Shown here piece after piece: positions 7,695-17,608 of a stretch of 64,000 bases of DNA. The notes beneath the pieces were generated by a model. That model did not search any database, was not told where the DNA came from, and saw only the letters and a program-made list of their open reading frames with translations. The translations under genes were made by a program, and so were the position numbers. Source of the stretch: Streptomyces sp. NBC_00683 (lineage in GTDB: Bacteria; Actinomycetota; Actinomycetes; Streptomycetales; Streptomycetaceae); contig NZ_CP109013.1 of assembly GCF_036226745.1 (NCBI RefSeq), positions 4,030,001 through 4,094,000 on the forward strand. Reading direction: 5' to 3'. The first letter of the stretch is position 1, and each line of letters starts with the position of its first letter.

Positions 7695-8612
7695 TCACGC
7701 CGACGCCGTCCAGTCCGCGATACGGGTGAGCAAGCTCTCGTCCGCCGCGTTCTCCGCGTGCCCCATCCCGCGCTCCAGCCACAGCTCCGCCGTGCCCCGT
7801 GCGGCTTCGGCCAGCATCCGGGGGTGGTCGAGCGGGAAGTACGGGTCCTGGTCGCCGTGCACGATCAGCAGGGGGGCCGGTGCGATCAGGGGGACCGCCT
7901 CGACCGGGGAGAGCGGGACCGGGTCCCAGTCCTTGCGGTCGATCCGGGTGCGGAAGCCGTAACGGCCGACGATGCGGCCGGCGGGCCGCGTGACCACCCA
8001 GTGCAGGCGTCGCATCGGAGCCGTCCCCCGGTAGTACCAGCGGGCGGGAGCGCTGACGGAGACCACCGCGTCCGTGTGCGCTTCTGTGCGCCCCGCGTGC
8101 GCCCCAGCGCGCCGGCCCACTCTTCCGGCTCCCGCGGTGGAATCCGTCCCGACCGGATCCGGTACGTCCTGCGCCGTATACAGAGCAGCGTGCCGAAGCA
8201 CCACGGAACCACCCATCGAGAATCCGACCGTAACGATCCGCCGGTGTCCCAGCGACCTCGCCCAGGCCACCGCGGCGGCCAGGTCCAGCACCTCGCGGTC
8301 GCCCACCGTGGACCGTCCGCCGGACCTCCCGTGCCCCCGGAACGAGAACGTGATCACGGCCGCACGCTGGGAGAACACCTCGGCGGCGCGCCGCACGGCC
8401 GGCCGGTCGACGGAGCCGGTGAAGCCGTGTGCGACGACGATCGCCGTACCGGCGGATCCCCCGTCCACACCGGCTGCGGAACCTGGCGTACACGGGGTGT
8501 ACACCGCCTCGATACGGACGCCGTCACCGGTCAGCAATGTGGTGCGCCGGGCGGTCCGCGTGATCGAGGGAACAAAAGAACTCGTGAATCGACCCTCGGA
8601 CACAGAACTCAT
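7695..8612 (-). CDS. Alpha/beta hydrolase
   Basis: A 305-residue cytoplasmic serine hydrolase. It shows an oxyanion-hole HG motif (VVAHGFTG), the nucleophile elbow GFSMGG, and a late Asp/His pair in LLIVHGDQDPYFP and GMGHAEN. The length fits the general esterase or peptidase-like alpha/beta hydrolases. An insertion between the nucleophile and the YYRGTAPM segment is Gly/Arg/Thr-rich and looks like a disordered loop. The substrate cannot be told. It is transcribed away from glnR. Confidence 0.88.
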   Translation of the reverse strand: MSSVSEGRFTSSFVPSITRTARRTTLLTGDGVRIEAVYTPCTPGSAAGVDGGSAGTAIVVAHGFTGSVDRPAVRRAAEVFSQRAAVITFSFRGHGRSGGRSTVGDREVLDLAAAVAWARSLGHRRIVTVGFSMGGSVVLRHAALYTAQDVPDPVGTDSTAGAGRVGRRAGAHAGRTEAHTDAVVSVSAPARWYYRGTAPMRRLHWVVTRPAGRIVGRYGFRTRIDRKDWDPVPLSPVEAVPLIAPAPLLIVHGDQDPYFPLDHPRMLAEAARGTAELWLERGMGHAENAADESLLTRIADWTASA

Positions 8613-8757
8613 GTGGGCTATTCTGCTGCGAAGAGGATCCGGGCAGAGTTGCCCCCGGGTCCTTTTGTGCTTTCCGCGCGTTGTTACGGAGACGTTTCAA
8701 CAAGCTCAGCGGTCCCCGGGTGCGGGGCCGCACCGTAAAAACCGTATGACGGCCACC

Positions 8758-8768
8758 GCAGGGTGAAC
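8758..8768 (-). promoter_or_regulatory. Single PHO-box-like unit upstream of glnR
   Basis: Read on the minus strand, this is GTTCACCCTGC, a full match to the conserved GTTCACC heptamer of Streptomyces PHO boxes. The flanking 11-mers match poorly, so it is at best a single site. PhoP binding near glnR is reported for S. coelicolor. Confidence 0.35.
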
Positions 8769-8857
8769 GTCCGTACGGAAGTACGAAGAGTGCCGCATAC
8801 TCCCCCGGGTCCGCCCCGGGAGTGCCCCTCTCGCAGGGAACGAGGAGGACCGACGTA

Positions 8858-8914
8858 ATGGGCGAGCGAACCGTGCACGATCGACCGACGACCCAGGCAG
8901 GTGGGCGGCGATGA
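8858..8914 (+). CDS. 18-codon leader ORF overlapping the glnR start
   Basis: An ORF reading [18 protein letters not shown] begins 9 nt after a strong GAGGAGG site. Its TGA overlaps the glnR ATG (ATGA). The site in front of glnR itself (GTGGGCGG) is much weaker. This geometry implies that ribosomes finishing the leader reinitiate on glnR. No regulatory amino-acid run is visible. Confidence 0.5.
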   Translation: MGERTVHDRPTTQAGGRR

Positions 8915-9714
8915 GTTCACTGCTGCTTCTGACGAATGCCCTTCAACCGTCGACGGAGGTGCTCCCCGCCCTCGGCCTTCTGCTGCACAGCGTGCGGGTC
9001 GCTCCCGCCGAGGGACCCGCTCTCGTCGACACCCCTGGTGCCGACGTCATCCTCATCGACGGCCGCCGCGACCTCCCGCAGGTGCGCTCGCTGTGCCAGC
9101 TGCTGCGGTCCACCGGACCCGGCTGTCCGCTGATCCTCGTCGTGACGGAGGGCGGCCTCGCGGCCGTCACCGCCGACTGGGGCATCGACGACGTCCTGCT
9201 GGACACCGCGGGCCCCGCGGAGGTCGAGGCCCGGCTGCGGCTGGCCACCGGCCGCCAGCAGATCACCGCCGACGACTCCCCGATGGAGATCCGCAACGGC
9301 GATCTGTCCGTCGACGAGGCGACCTACAGCGCCAAGCTCAAGGGCCGGGTCCTCGACCTGACCTTCAAGGAATTCGAACTGCTCAAGTACCTCGCGCAGC
9401 ACCCCGGCCGGGTCTTCACCCGCGCCCAGCTGCTGCAGGAGGTCTGGGGCTACGACTACTTCGGAGGTACGCGAACGGTCGACGTCCACGTTCGGCGGCT
9501 GCGCGCCAAGCTCGGCCCCGAGCACGAGTCGCTGATCGGCACCGTCCGCAACGTCGGCTACCGCTTCGTCGCACCGGAGAAGGTCGAACGGGGCGCCGAG
9601 GAGGCCAAGGCCAAGGCGGCGGCGAAGGCGGTGGAGGAGGACGTAACCCGTTCGGAGCAGTCCATGGAAGCCGGGATCACGGAAGAAGCCCCGGTCCGAC
9701 CTGCCAAGCGGTAG
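8911..9714 (+). CDS. glnR: Nitrogen regulator GlnR (orphan OmpR-type)
   Basis: A 267-residue response-regulator-like protein. Receiver-like domain at about 1-120, with Asp50 at the phospho-acceptor position but an incomplete acidic pocket. Winged-helix DNA-binding domain at about 125-230, including [20 protein letters not shown] and [20 protein letters not shown]. The tail is Ala/Lys/Glu-rich. It lacks a partner kinase, as expected for GlnR. In Streptomyces it activates glnA, glnII and amtB and represses some nitrogen genes. The match to SCO4159 is strong from sequence and context. Confidence 0.95.
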   Translation: MSSLLLLTNALQPSTEVLPALGLLLHSVRVAPAEGPALVDTPGADVILIDGRRDLPQVRSLCQLLRSTGPGCPLILVVTEGGLAAVTADWGIDDVLLDTAGPAEVEARLRLATGRQQITADDSPMEIRNGDLSVDEATYSAKLKGRVLDLTFKEFELLKYLAQHPGRVFTRAQLLQEVWGYDYFGGTRTVDVHVRRLRAKLGPEHESLIGTVRNVGYRFVAPEKVERGAEEAKAKAAAKAVEEDVTRSEQSMEAGITEEAPVRPAKR

Positions 9715-9738
9715 GTCGATCCGCGTAGACTGCCGCGC

Positions 9739-10782
9739 GTGGCCAAGGTGACGCGGGACGATGTGGCGAGACTGGCGGGGACGTCGACCGCGGTCGTCAG
9801 CTACGTCATCAACAACGGACCCAGGCCGGTTGCCCCGGCCACGCGCGAGCGGGTACTCGCCGCGATCAAGGAGCTGGGGTACCGGCCCGACCGGGTCGCC
9901 CAGGCCATGGCCTCGCGGCGGACCGACCTCATAGGCATGATCGTGCCGGACGCGCGCCAGCCCTTCTTCGCGGAGATGGCGCACGCCGTCGAACAGGCGG
10001 CCGCCGAACGCGGGAAAATGGTGCTCGTCGGCAACTCCGACTACCGCGACGAGCGCGAGGTCCACTATCTGCGCGCCTTCCTCGGCATGCGGGTCTCCGG
10101 GCTGATCCTCGTCAGCCAGGGCCCCAGCGAGCGGGCGGCGGCCGAGATAGAGGCCTGGGACGCCCGCGTCGTCCTGCTGCACGAGCGGCCCGAGGCGATC
10201 GACGACGTCGCGGTCGTCACGGACGACATCGGTGGCGCACAGCTCGCCACCCGCCACCTCCTGGAGCACGGCAACGCCTACGTGGCGTGCCTCGGCGGCA
10301 TGGAGTCGACCCCGGTGGTCGGCGACCCGGTCGCCGACCACATCGAGGGCTGGCGCCGGGCGATGCACGAGTCGGGGCGGTCCACGGACGGCCGGCTCTT
10401 CCACGCCCCGTACAACCGCTACGACGCCTACCAGGTGGCCCTGAAGCTGCTCGCGGGCCCGGACAGGCCGCCGGCGATCTTCTGCTCGACGGACGACCAG
10501 GCCATCGGTGTGCTGCGGGCCGCGCGCGAGCTGCGGATCGATGTGCCCGGGGAGCTCGCGGTCGCGGGCTTCGACGACGTGAAGGAGGCGGGCCTGACGG
10601 ATCCGCCGCTGACGACCGTCTTCTCGGACCGTCCCGCGATGGCACGGGCGGCCGTGGACCTGGTCCTCGACGACTCGCTCCGGGTCTCGGGGTCCCGGCG
10701 CGAGCGTCTGAAGCAGTTCCCGTCCGCGCTCGTGGTGCGGCGCTCGTGCGGCTGCGGGGAACCGACGGTCACGGCGCCGTAG
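9739..10782 (+). CDS. LacI-family transcriptional regulator
   Basis: A 347-residue repressor with GTG start. N-terminal LacI helix-turn-helix and hinge ([20 protein letters not shown], then [20 protein letters not shown]). The periplasmic-binding-protein-like effector domain runs from about residue 60 and contains [20 protein letters not shown] and [20 protein letters not shown]. The C-terminus ends in an RRSCGCGE motif. The effector is probably a sugar or small metabolite but cannot be deduced. It lies 24 nt after glnR and may be cotranscribed with it. Confidence 0.93.
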   Translation: MAKVTRDDVARLAGTSTAVVSYVINNGPRPVAPATRERVLAAIKELGYRPDRVAQAMASRRTDLIGMIVPDARQPFFAEMAHAVEQAAAERGKMVLVGNSDYRDEREVHYLRAFLGMRVSGLILVSQGPSERAAAEIEAWDARVVLLHERPEAIDDVAVVTDDIGGAQLATRHLLEHGNAYVACLGGMESTPVVGDPVADHIEGWRRAMHESGRSTDGRLFHAPYNRYDAYQVALKLLAGPDRPPAIFCSTDDQAIGVLRAARELRIDVPGELAVAGFDDVKEAGLTDPPLTTVFSDRPAMARAAVDLVLDDSLRVSGSRRERLKQFPSALVVRRSCGCGEPTVTAP

Positions 10783-10875
10783 CCGCGCGTCCCTTATATG
10801 GGGCATACACGGTTCTGCCGGGCTTCTCAGGACGTACTCAGGTCCTTCTCATGTTCGCCGACCACTCTCGTAGAC

Positions 10876-11955
10876 ATGACCGACAGCCACCGCCCGAGCG
10901 GCGAGTACCCGATGTACCCCTCGTACGGCAACGGCGAGGCGGCCTACCCGCCGCCGCCGGCGTACGAACCCGCACAGCAGAACGCCGCGGAGCCCGGCCC
11001 CCACGCCTGGCCCGCCCCCCAGCCCGCCTCCGCTCCGGACCCGGCCCCGGCCCCGGCGCGCAGGGTCAAGCGGCCCCTCGCCCTCCTCGTGGCCGTGGCG
11101 ATCGCCGCGGCGGCGATCGGCGGCGGCACCGCGACCCTCATCGGCGAGCTCGCGGACGGCGGCTCGAACAGCACCGGCTCCGGCAGCGTCGTCAGCGGCA
11201 CCAACGTCTCGCAGAGCAGCGCGGGCACCGTCTCCGGCGTGGCGGCGGCCGTCTCACCGGCGATCGTCGAGATCAGCGCGAGCTCCTCGGCGGGTGACGC
11301 CACCGGCTCCGGCGTCGTCATCACCTCGGACGGCGAGATCATCACCAACAACCACGTGATCGCGGGGGCCTCGGAGATCAAGGTGGCCCTCAGCACCGGC
11401 AAGACGTACACCGCCGACGTCGTCGGCACGGACGCCGACAAGGACCTGGCGCTCATCAAGCTCCAGGACGCGAGCGGACTGAAGACCGCCTCCCTCGGCG
11501 ACTCCTCCGCGGTGAAGGTCGGCGACCAGGTCGTGGCGATCGGCTCGCCCGAAGGCCTCACCGGCACGGTCACCAGCGGCATCGTCTCGGCACTGGACCG
11601 CGACGTCACGGTCGCCAAGGACGAAGACAGTTCCGGTCAGGAACAGCAGCAGCAACAGGGCGGCGGGAACTGGCCGTTCGAGTTCGGCGGACAGCAGTTC
11701 AACGGCGACACGGGTACGTCCAAGACCACGTACAAGGCCATCCAGACCGACGCCTCGCTCAACCCCGGCAACTCCGGCGGCGCGCTCATCAACATGAACG
11801 GCGAGATCATCGGCATCAACTCCGCGATGTACTCCCCCAGTTCGGCGAGCGCCTCGGGCGGCTCGGCGGCGGGCAGCGTGGGCCTCGGCTTCGCCATCCC
11901 GGTCGACACCGTCAAGGCCGACCTGGACACCCTGCGGGCCGGCAACGGCTCCTGA
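10876..11955 (+). CDS. Membrane-anchored HtrA-like serine protease without PDZ
   Basis: About 359 residues. A Pro/Ala-rich cytoplasmic head (1-55), one membrane anchor at about 58-82, and an extracytoplasmic S1C trypsin-like domain. The triad is visible as His160 (NNHVIAG), Asp190 (DKDLALIK) and Ser300 (NPGNSGGA). The protein ends shortly after the last protease strand (GLGFAIPVDTVKADL), so there is no PDZ domain, unlike canonical HtrA/DegP. A Gln-rich loop (QEQQQQQGGG) follows the LD loop. Start ATG 10876 (MTDSHRPSGEYP). It sits ahead of a two-component pair, suggesting envelope-stress work. Confidence 0.9.
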   Translation: MTDSHRPSGEYPMYPSYGNGEAAYPPPPAYEPAQQNAAEPGPHAWPAPQPASAPDPAPAPARRVKRPLALLVAVAIAAAAIGGGTATLIGELADGGSNSTGSGSVVSGTNVSQSSAGTVSGVAAAVSPAIVEISASSSAGDATGSGVVITSDGEIITNNHVIAGASEIKVALSTGKTYTADVVGTDADKDLALIKLQDASGLKTASLGDSSAVKVGDQVVAIGSPEGLTGTVTSGIVSALDRDVTVAKDEDSSGQEQQQQQGGGNWPFEFGGQQFNGDTGTSKTTYKAIQTDASLNPGNSGGALINMNGEIIGINSAMYSPSSASASGGSAAGSVGLGFAIPVDTVKADLDTLRAGNGS

Positions 11956-11969
11956 CGAGGAGGTCCCGA

Positions 11970-12161
11970 GTGAACCCCGACCCCGACACCGCGGCCACCG
12001 GCCCGTCCGGCCTGGCCCTCCCCCTCGCCCTGGCAGCCGAACTGGCCGCCCGGCATCCCACCGCGGACGGTCCCCGCCCCGCGGAGGTCCGCACCCCCAC
12101 CGCCACCACCGGCCGCGGGCGCCGTGCCGCGCGACGCCGTGCGGCGGCCGTGCGAGGCTGA
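11970..12161 (+). CDS. Small hypothetical protein
   Basis: A 63-residue ORF with a GTG start 14 nt after the protease stop and a good GAGGAGG site. Composition is Pro/Ala/Arg-rich ([20 protein letters not shown]), with an arginine-rich C-terminus. It resembles no family I know. The ribosome site and spacing support translation; low complexity keeps confidence modest. Confidence 0.45.
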   Translation: MNPDPDTAATGPSGLALPLALAAELAARHPTADGPRPAEVRTPTATTGRGRRAARRRAAAVRG

Positions 12162-12210
12162 GAGCGCAGCACACAGGAACCGTCATGCGAAGGAAGAGGA
12201 CGAAGCAGCG

Positions 12211-12942
12211 ATGAGCCCCGCCGAAGACGATCCGCAGCGCGTTCTGATCGTCGACGACGAGCCCGCCGTGCGCGAGGCCCTGCAGCGCAGCCTCGCCTTC
12301 GAGGGATACGGCACCGAGGTCGCCGTGGACGGATACGACGCCCTCGCCAAGGCGGAGTCGTACGCCCCCGACCTGATCGTCCTGGACATCCAGATGCCCC
12401 GCATGGACGGCCTCACCGCCGCCCGGCGCATCCGGGCCACCGGCACGACCACCCCCATCCTGATGCTCACCGCCCGCGACACCGTCGGCGACCGGGTCAC
12501 CGGCCTCGACGCGGGCGCCGACGACTACCTCGTGAAGCCCTTCGAGCTGGACGAGCTCTTCGCCCGCATCCGGGCCCTGCTGCGCCGCAGCTCGTACGCG
12601 GCCGCGGCGGGCGGGGCCGTACCCGACAACGACGTGCTGGCCTTCGCCGACCTCCGGATGGACCTGAACACCCGCGAGGTCACCCGGGGCACTCGCCGGG
12701 TCGAGCTGACCCGCACCGAGTTCACCCTGCTGGAGATGTTCCTGGCCCACCCCCGGCAGGTGCTGACCCGTGAGCAGATCCTCAAGGCCGTCTGGGGCTT
12801 CGACTTCGAACCCAGCTCCAACTCCCTGGACGTGTACGTGATGTACCTGCGCCGCAAGACCGAGGCGGGCGGCGAGCCGCGGCTCGTGCACACGGTGCGG
12901 GGCGTGGGGTACGCGCTGCGGTCCGGCGGCGGTGAGGCGTGA
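12211..12942 (+). CDS. OmpR-family response regulator
   Basis: A 243-residue regulator. Receiver domain at about 10-125 with the DD pair (VLIVDDEPA), phospho-acceptor Asp in [13 protein letters not shown] and Lys in DDYLVKPF. Winged helix at about 145-240 ([40 protein letters not shown]). It overlaps the following kinase gene by 4 nt, so they form a cognate pair. Start ATG 12211 ([11 protein letters not shown]) was preferred over an upstream in-frame ATG at 12124 because it has the GAAGCAG site and normal family length. Confidence 0.95.
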   Translation: MSPAEDDPQRVLIVDDEPAVREALQRSLAFEGYGTEVAVDGYDALAKAESYAPDLIVLDIQMPRMDGLTAARRIRATGTTTPILMLTARDTVGDRVTGLDAGADDYLVKPFELDELFARIRALLRRSSYAAAAGGAVPDNDVLAFADLRMDLNTREVTRGTRRVELTRTEFTLLEMFLAHPRQVLTREQILKAVWGFDFEPSSNSLDVYVMYLRRKTEAGGEPRLVHTVRGVGYALRSGGGEA

Positions 12943-14366
12943 CCGGCCTGCTCCACCGCTTCCGCACGCTGCCGCTCCGCTCCCGGCTGGCCCTGCTGGT
13001 CGCCACGGCGGTCGCGGTGGCGGTCGCTGCGGTCGCCGCCTCCTGCTGGTTCGTGACGCGTGAGCAGCTGGAACACCAGCTGGACGAATCACTGAAGAAC
13101 TCGACCGCGATCGACAAGGAGTACGTCCAGAACCTGCTCAACGCCTGCGCGGGCAAGGCGGTCGGCCAGCGCCCGTCCCCCGGCTCGTTCAGCGTGCAGA
13201 TCATCGCGACCACCGGCGAACCCTGCGCCGCCCCGTCACGGACCGGTGCGTTCCCCACGACCGACGCGGACCTCGCGGTGGCCGGCGGGGACCTGGACGA
13301 CCTCCTGCACACCGTCACCGGAACCGACGGCAAGAAGCTGCGGGTCTACACGCGGCCGATCCAGCTCACCGGTCCGGGCCCCGCCTCCGTCGACACCCTC
13401 GCGGTCTCCGTCGCCCGCCCGATGAGCGAGGTCGACGACCCCCTCTCCACCCTCGCCTGGATGCTGCTGTTCGTCTCCGGCATCGGCGTCCTCGGCGCCG
13501 GCGCGGCCGGGCTCTGGATCGCCCGTACCGGCCTGCGCCCCGTCGACGAGCTCGCCGACGCCGTCGAGCACGTCGCCCGCACCGAGGACCTCACCGTCAG
13601 GATCCCGGTCGAGGGCGAGGACGAGATCGCCCGCCTCTCCCGTTCCTTCAACTCGATGACCAGCTCGCTGGCCACCTCGCGCGACCGCCAGTCCCAGCTC
13701 ATCGCGGACGCCGGTCACGAGCTGCGCACCCCCCTCACCTCGCTCCGCACGAACATCGAGCTGCTCGCCCGCAGCGACGAGACCGGCAGGGCCATCCCGC
13801 CCGACGACCGCAAGGCCCTGATGGCCTCGGTGAAGGCACAGATGACCGAACTGGCCGCCCTCATCGGCGACCTCCAGGAGCTCTCCCGCCCGGACGCCGC
13901 CGAGCCCGGCCCCCTCCAGGTGGTCGCCCTGCACGACATCACCCGTACCGCCCTGCAACGCGCCCGGCTGCGCGGTCCCGAGCTGACGATCACCGCCGAG
14001 CTGGCCCCCTGGTACGTGCGCGCCGAGCCGGCCGCGCTGGAGCGGGCGGTCGTCAACGTCCTGGACAACGCGGTGAAGTTCAGCCCGTCCGGCGGCACGA
14101 TCGAGGTCGTCCTGCACCGCGGCGAGCTGACCGTGCGGGACCACGGCCCCGGCATTCCGGCCGAGGAACTCCCGCACGTCTTCGAACGCTTCTGGCGCTC
14201 CCCCTCGGCCCGCCAGCTCCCCGGCTCCGGCCTCGGACTGTCCATCGTGGCCCGCACGGTCCAGCAGGCGGGCGGCGAGATCGCCCTGCGCCCGGCTTCC
14301 GGCGGCGAGGGCACGGTGGCCTCGATCCGTCTGCCGGGCGCACCGCAGCCGCCGCCGGAACTGTGA
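12939..14366 (+). CDS. HAMP sensor histidine kinase
   Basis: A 475-residue membrane kinase with GTG start. First membrane segment at about 17-40, extracytoplasmic sensor of about 130 residues with two Cys, second membrane segment at about 165-190, HAMP at about 190-242, phospho-acceptor His in [13 protein letters not shown], and ATPase boxes [18 protein letters not shown] and GSGLGLSIV. Its position after the protease and coupling to the OmpR regulator suggest an envelope signal. Confidence 0.95.
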   Translation: MTGLLHRFRTLPLRSRLALLVATAVAVAVAAVAASCWFVTREQLEHQLDESLKNSTAIDKEYVQNLLNACAGKAVGQRPSPGSFSVQIIATTGEPCAAPSRTGAFPTTDADLAVAGGDLDDLLHTVTGTDGKKLRVYTRPIQLTGPGPASVDTLAVSVARPMSEVDDPLSTLAWMLLFVSGIGVLGAGAAGLWIARTGLRPVDELADAVEHVARTEDLTVRIPVEGEDEIARLSRSFNSMTSSLATSRDRQSQLIADAGHELRTPLTSLRTNIELLARSDETGRAIPPDDRKALMASVKAQMTELAALIGDLQELSRPDAAEPGPLQVVALHDITRTALQRARLRGPELTITAELAPWYVRAEPAALERAVVNVLDNAVKFSPSGGTIEVVLHRGELTVRDHGPGIPAEELPHVFERFWRSPSARQLPGSGLGLSIVARTVQQAGGEIALRPASGGEGTVASIRLPGAPQPPPEL

Positions 14367-14373
14367 GCGCGTC

Positions 14374-15264
14374 TCAGGCCGCAGGGTTGTGCCGGATCAG
14401 CGACTCGACCAGGCCGGAGCGGGTCGCCGGGTAGTCCAGCGGGACGATGCCGAGCCCCGTCCAGCCCGCCGCCGCCCCGTCGAGGAACGAGTGGACCTGC
14501 GGGTTGAGCCGGTCGGAGTTCCAGCGCGGCGGCATCAGGGCGGCGGTGCTGACGTAGTTCATGAACAGCTTGCCGGGCTGCTGGGCGGCCTTGCGGAACT
14601 GCGCCTCGATCTTGGGGTACTTGCCGAACGGCTCGGCCATGTAGTCGTCCTGGATGTCGAAGACCGCCGGGTCGGCGTACCGGACCCCCGGCAGCCCGCC
14701 GTTGTCGGCGAGCACCACGACCTTGCCCCGGGCCCCGCCGAGGTCCGGGAGCGCGGGGTCGAGGCGCAGGAGCGGGCGCCATCCCTTGCCGTCGAGGTAG
14801 AGGTCGAAGATCCGCCGGAACGCGGCGTCGCTCTCCTCCGAGTACTCCTGCTTGACCCTCATCAGTACGGTCTCCGAGGGCCGCTGGGCCAGGAAGTCCC
14901 GGCAGGCGCCCAGCACGTCGTCGAAGTTCAGGTTCTGGTACGAGGCCCCGTGATGGATGGCGTACGCGTCGCCGCTGATCCGGCAGCGTATGTCGAGGAA
15001 GCGGATGCCGCTGTTGAGCTGCTCGGCGACCGTGGTGTTCTGGCAGGCCGTCCAAGGGCCGCCGTAGCGCGCCCCGGAGTTGTGCGTCCCCGGGATCGTG
15101 AGGCGTTGCAGCGGGGTGGCGTCGGCGATGCCGGCCATCCAGTCCTGGGTGCCGAGGGCCCGCTCGGCGGCTGCGCCGGCGGGCGTCGCTCCGACGAGGA
15201 CACCGGCGGTGGCGGCGAGGGCACCGGTGAGGAAGGTCCGGCGGCTGGCGGTGTACGGGCTCAT
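14374..15264 (-). CDS. Secreted PI-PLC-like phosphodiesterase
   Basis: A 296-residue protein. A Tat signal (SRRTFLTGALAATAGVLVG) is followed by a phosphatidylinositol-specific phospholipase C X-domain TIM barrel. Landmarks are LTIPGTHNSGARY with the first catalytic His, IRFLDIRCRIS, YAIHHGA with the second His region, and ETVLMRVKQEY. Such bacterial enzymes cleave phosphatidylinositol or glycosylphosphatidylinositol outside the cell. It ends 7 nt from the kinase gene on the opposite strand. The exact substrate is unproven. Confidence 0.88.
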   Translation of the reverse strand: MSPYTASRRTFLTGALAATAGVLVGATPAGAAAERALGTQDWMAGIADATPLQRLTIPGTHNSGARYGGPWTACQNTTVAEQLNSGIRFLDIRCRISGDAYAIHHGASYQNLNFDDVLGACRDFLAQRPSETVLMRVKQEYSEESDAAFRRIFDLYLDGKGWRPLLRLDPALPDLGGARGKVVVLADNGGLPGVRYADPAVFDIQDDYMAEPFGKYPKIEAQFRKAAQQPGKLFMNYVSTAALMPPRWNSDRLNPQVHSFLDGAAAGWTGLGIVPLDYPATRSGLVESLIRHNPAA

Positions 15265-15367
15265 GCGGGGAGGCCTCCGTCGGCTGTGGGGGGAGGCCTG
15301 GAATTATGTCGGGTACACCTCAATCCGGGAACAGGGCCTGCCTTCAGAGACGCCGCCGGGAACGGCA

Positions 15368-15408
15368 GGAGCGGGGCGGTGGGCCCTTCCGGCCCGCCGC
15401 CCCGCTCC
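15368..15408 (-). terminator. Terminator after the 5'-nucleotidase gene
   Basis: An 18-bp inverted repeat with one mismatch (GGAGCGGGGCGG arm and complementary CCGCCCCGCTCC arm) and a 5-nt loop, 20 nt beyond the stop of the 5'-nucleotidase gene. Stem strength is typical of actinomycete terminators lacking a long U tract. Confidence 0.7.
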
Positions 15409-15427
15409 CGTTCGCTGCTGCCGCTGA

Positions 15428-17242
15428 CTACTGGATGACCGTGATCCGGTCCGTGGCCGGCGGGGCCAGCGGCGCGGTGGCCGTGGAGTGCGCCGCCAGG
15501 TAGGCGTTGAACAGGTCCAGGTCGGACGGGCCGACCAGCTTGTTCGTGCCCTGGCCGAGGGCCGCGAAGCCGTCGCCGCCGCCCGCGAGGAACTCGTTCA
15601 TCGCGACGCGGTACGTCTTCGCCGGGTCGATCGCCTCACCGTTCAGCAGGATCGAAGAGGCGACCACGCGGTCGGCGCCCGACTTCGTGAGGTCGAGCGT
15701 GTAGGTGAGGCCCTTCGAGACCTGGAGGATCTTCGGCGAGGCCGCGTTGGAGCCGCTGACCTGCTGCTGGAGCGCGGTGACGAGCTGCGCGCCGGTCAGG
15801 TCGACGACGTTCATCATGTTGGTGAACGGCTGGACGGTGAACGCCTCGCCGTACGTCACCACTCCGGCGCCCTCGCTGCCTGACGCCGCGTACACGAGGT
15901 CGGAGCGGATGCCGCCCGGGTTCATGAAGGCGACGACCGCACCGCCCTTGTCCGCCGGGGCCAGGCCCTCCAGCTGGGCGTCCGCGATCAGGTTGCCGAG
16001 CGGCTTCTCGGGGGCCGTGGAGCCGCGGCCGTTGATGTCGGCGGAGATGTAGCCCTGCGGCCGGTTGGAGATCGGCGCCGCGAGGGTGTTCCAGCGGGCG
16101 ATCAGCGCCGTCATGTCCGTGGCCTTGGCCTGGTCCCGGGTGACGACGTGGTTCTGCGACTGCGCCGACTTCACCGACGTACGGACGATGTCCTTGGTCC
16201 GGCGGTCGTAGGTGAGCGTCGTGTCCGTGTAGACCTTGCCGAACGAGGAGGCCGAGGTGACCATGCGCGGATTGCCCGCCGGGTCCGGGACGGTGCAGAC
16301 GTACGCCTGGTGGGTGTGGCCCGTGACCAGGGCGTCGACCTTCGGCGTGATGCCCTTCGCGATGTCGACGATCGGCCCGGAGATGCCGTCGCCGGCGCCC
16401 GGGCTGTCGCAGTCGTAGTTGTACGAGGAGGAGGCCGGGGCCCCGCCCTCGTGGATCAGCGCGACGATGGACTTGACGCCCTGGCGGTCCAGTTCCTTGG
16501 CGTACTTGTTGACCGTCTCGATCTCGTCGTGGAACTTCAGGCCCTTGACGCCGTTGGCCGTGACGATGTTCGGCGTGCCCTCCAGGGTCACCCCGATGAA
16601 GCCGATCTTGACGCCGTTCTTCTTCCAGACCGTGTACGGCTTGAGGATCGGCCTGCCGGTCTTCTCGTTCGTCACATTGGCAGCGAGGTACGGGAAGTCG
16701 GCGCCCTCGAACGTCTTGCCCTGCTCGTAGCAGCCCTCGACCGGGTGGCAGCCGCCGTTCTGCAGGCGGCCCAGCTCGGTGGCCCCCTCGTCGAACTCGT
16801 GGTTGCCGACGGCCGTCACGTCGAGGTCGAGGCCGTTGAGCGCCTCGATCGTGGGCTCGTCATGGAAGAGCCCGGAGAGCAGCGGGCTCGCGCCCACCAT
16901 GTCGCCACCGGCCGCGGTGACGGAGTACGGGTGGCCCTTGCGCGCGGTGCGCAGCGAGGTCGCCAGGTACTCGACGCCACCGGCCGGGATCGACTTCACG
17001 GTGCCGTCGGCCTGCTTCTCGCTGACCGAACCGGCGGAACCGGCCGGCGGCTCCAGGTTGCCGTGCAGGTCGTTGAAGGAGAGCAACTGGACATCGACGG
17101 TACGGGTCTTGCTGCCGTGACCGTGCCCCCGGTCATGGGCGCCGGCCGGCATCGCGGCGACGAGCGCGCCGACGGTGGCCAGCCCGGCCGCGGCGGCGAG
17201 CACCCGCCTGGACGCGCGGTTCTTCTGCGGAGTCGCTGACAT
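15428..17242 (-). CDS. Secreted 5'-nucleotidase (UshA-like)
   Basis: A 604-residue exported phosphoesterase. Signal peptide about 1-36 (RRVLAAAAGLATVGALVAAM) followed by a His-rich stretch. N-terminal metallophosphatase domain with the metal motifs SFNDLHGN, GGDMVGASP, GNHEFD and GHTHQ. C-terminal 5'-nucleotidase domain with FMNPGGIRSDL and MNEFLAGGGDGF. It hydrolyses extracellular nucleotides to nucleoside plus phosphate, which fits a phosphate-scavenging role in a window rich in phosphate genes. No clear PHO box is visible in the 366 nt upstream. Confidence 0.93.
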   Translation of the reverse strand: MSATPQKNRASRRVLAAAAGLATVGALVAAMPAGAHDRGHGHGSKTRTVDVQLLSFNDLHGNLEPPAGSAGSVSEKQADGTVKSIPAGGVEYLATSLRTARKGHPYSVTAAGGDMVGASPLLSGLFHDEPTIEALNGLDLDVTAVGNHEFDEGATELGRLQNGGCHPVEGCYEQGKTFEGADFPYLAANVTNEKTGRPILKPYTVWKKNGVKIGFIGVTLEGTPNIVTANGVKGLKFHDEIETVNKYAKELDRQGVKSIVALIHEGGAPASSSYNYDCDSPGAGDGISGPIVDIAKGITPKVDALVTGHTHQAYVCTVPDPAGNPRMVTSASSFGKVYTDTTLTYDRRTKDIVRTSVKSAQSQNHVVTRDQAKATDMTALIARWNTLAAPISNRPQGYISADINGRGSTAPEKPLGNLIADAQLEGLAPADKGGAVVAFMNPGGIRSDLVYAASGSEGAGVVTYGEAFTVQPFTNMMNVVDLTGAQLVTALQQQVSGSNAASPKILQVSKGLTYTLDLTKSGADRVVASSILLNGEAIDPAKTYRVAMNEFLAGGGDGFAALGQGTNKLVGPSDLDLFNAYLAAHSTATAPLAPPATDRITVIQ

Positions 17243-17608
17243 CGGTCCCCTTGTGAGTTCAGCGGAGGGTGGTGAATCGGGATCACATGCGAGCCGCAGC
17301 CTAGAGTCAACGCGCGTAGCGCGACAGGGTTACGGGGTTACGACCTGGTTGCTTCCTGGTCCAGAAGCCACCTAGTCCGCAAACCTCACATATCTTTCCG
17401 CGCACCTCATCTGACGGTGCGCCACTGTCACGGTTGCACGACAGGAGCGCCACAAGCTGATCAGCGCTACGCACGAGGTATCCACGACCGGTGCCCGTTC
17501 CGGGCCTCATCGGCCCTGAAATATGGCGTGATTCCCGTCGTAACCGCACGTCACGGCGGTTCCGCGCATCCGGACGGCATGTCGGCGGCACCCCATATTC
17601 TCCGCCTC
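17243..17608. other. 366-nt divergent intergenic region
   Basis: The region lies between the 5'-nucleotidase (minus) and the DUF4333 lipoprotein (plus), so it must hold two promoters. I see a short direct repeat GGGTTACGGGGTTACG near 17328 and a small GGGCC/GGCCC hairpin near 17505. There is no gene, no RNA and no convincing PHO box. Confidence 0.5.

Noticed and set aside
8719..8734. GGTGCGG/CCGCACC hairpin between the hydrolase and glnR
   Set aside because: The 2-nt loop is too small for a stable hairpin, and its place in a divergent promoter argues against a terminator.
6366..8738. 790-codon open frame on the plus strand
   Set aside because: It crosses three clear minus-strand genes and has low-complexity Arg-rich content.
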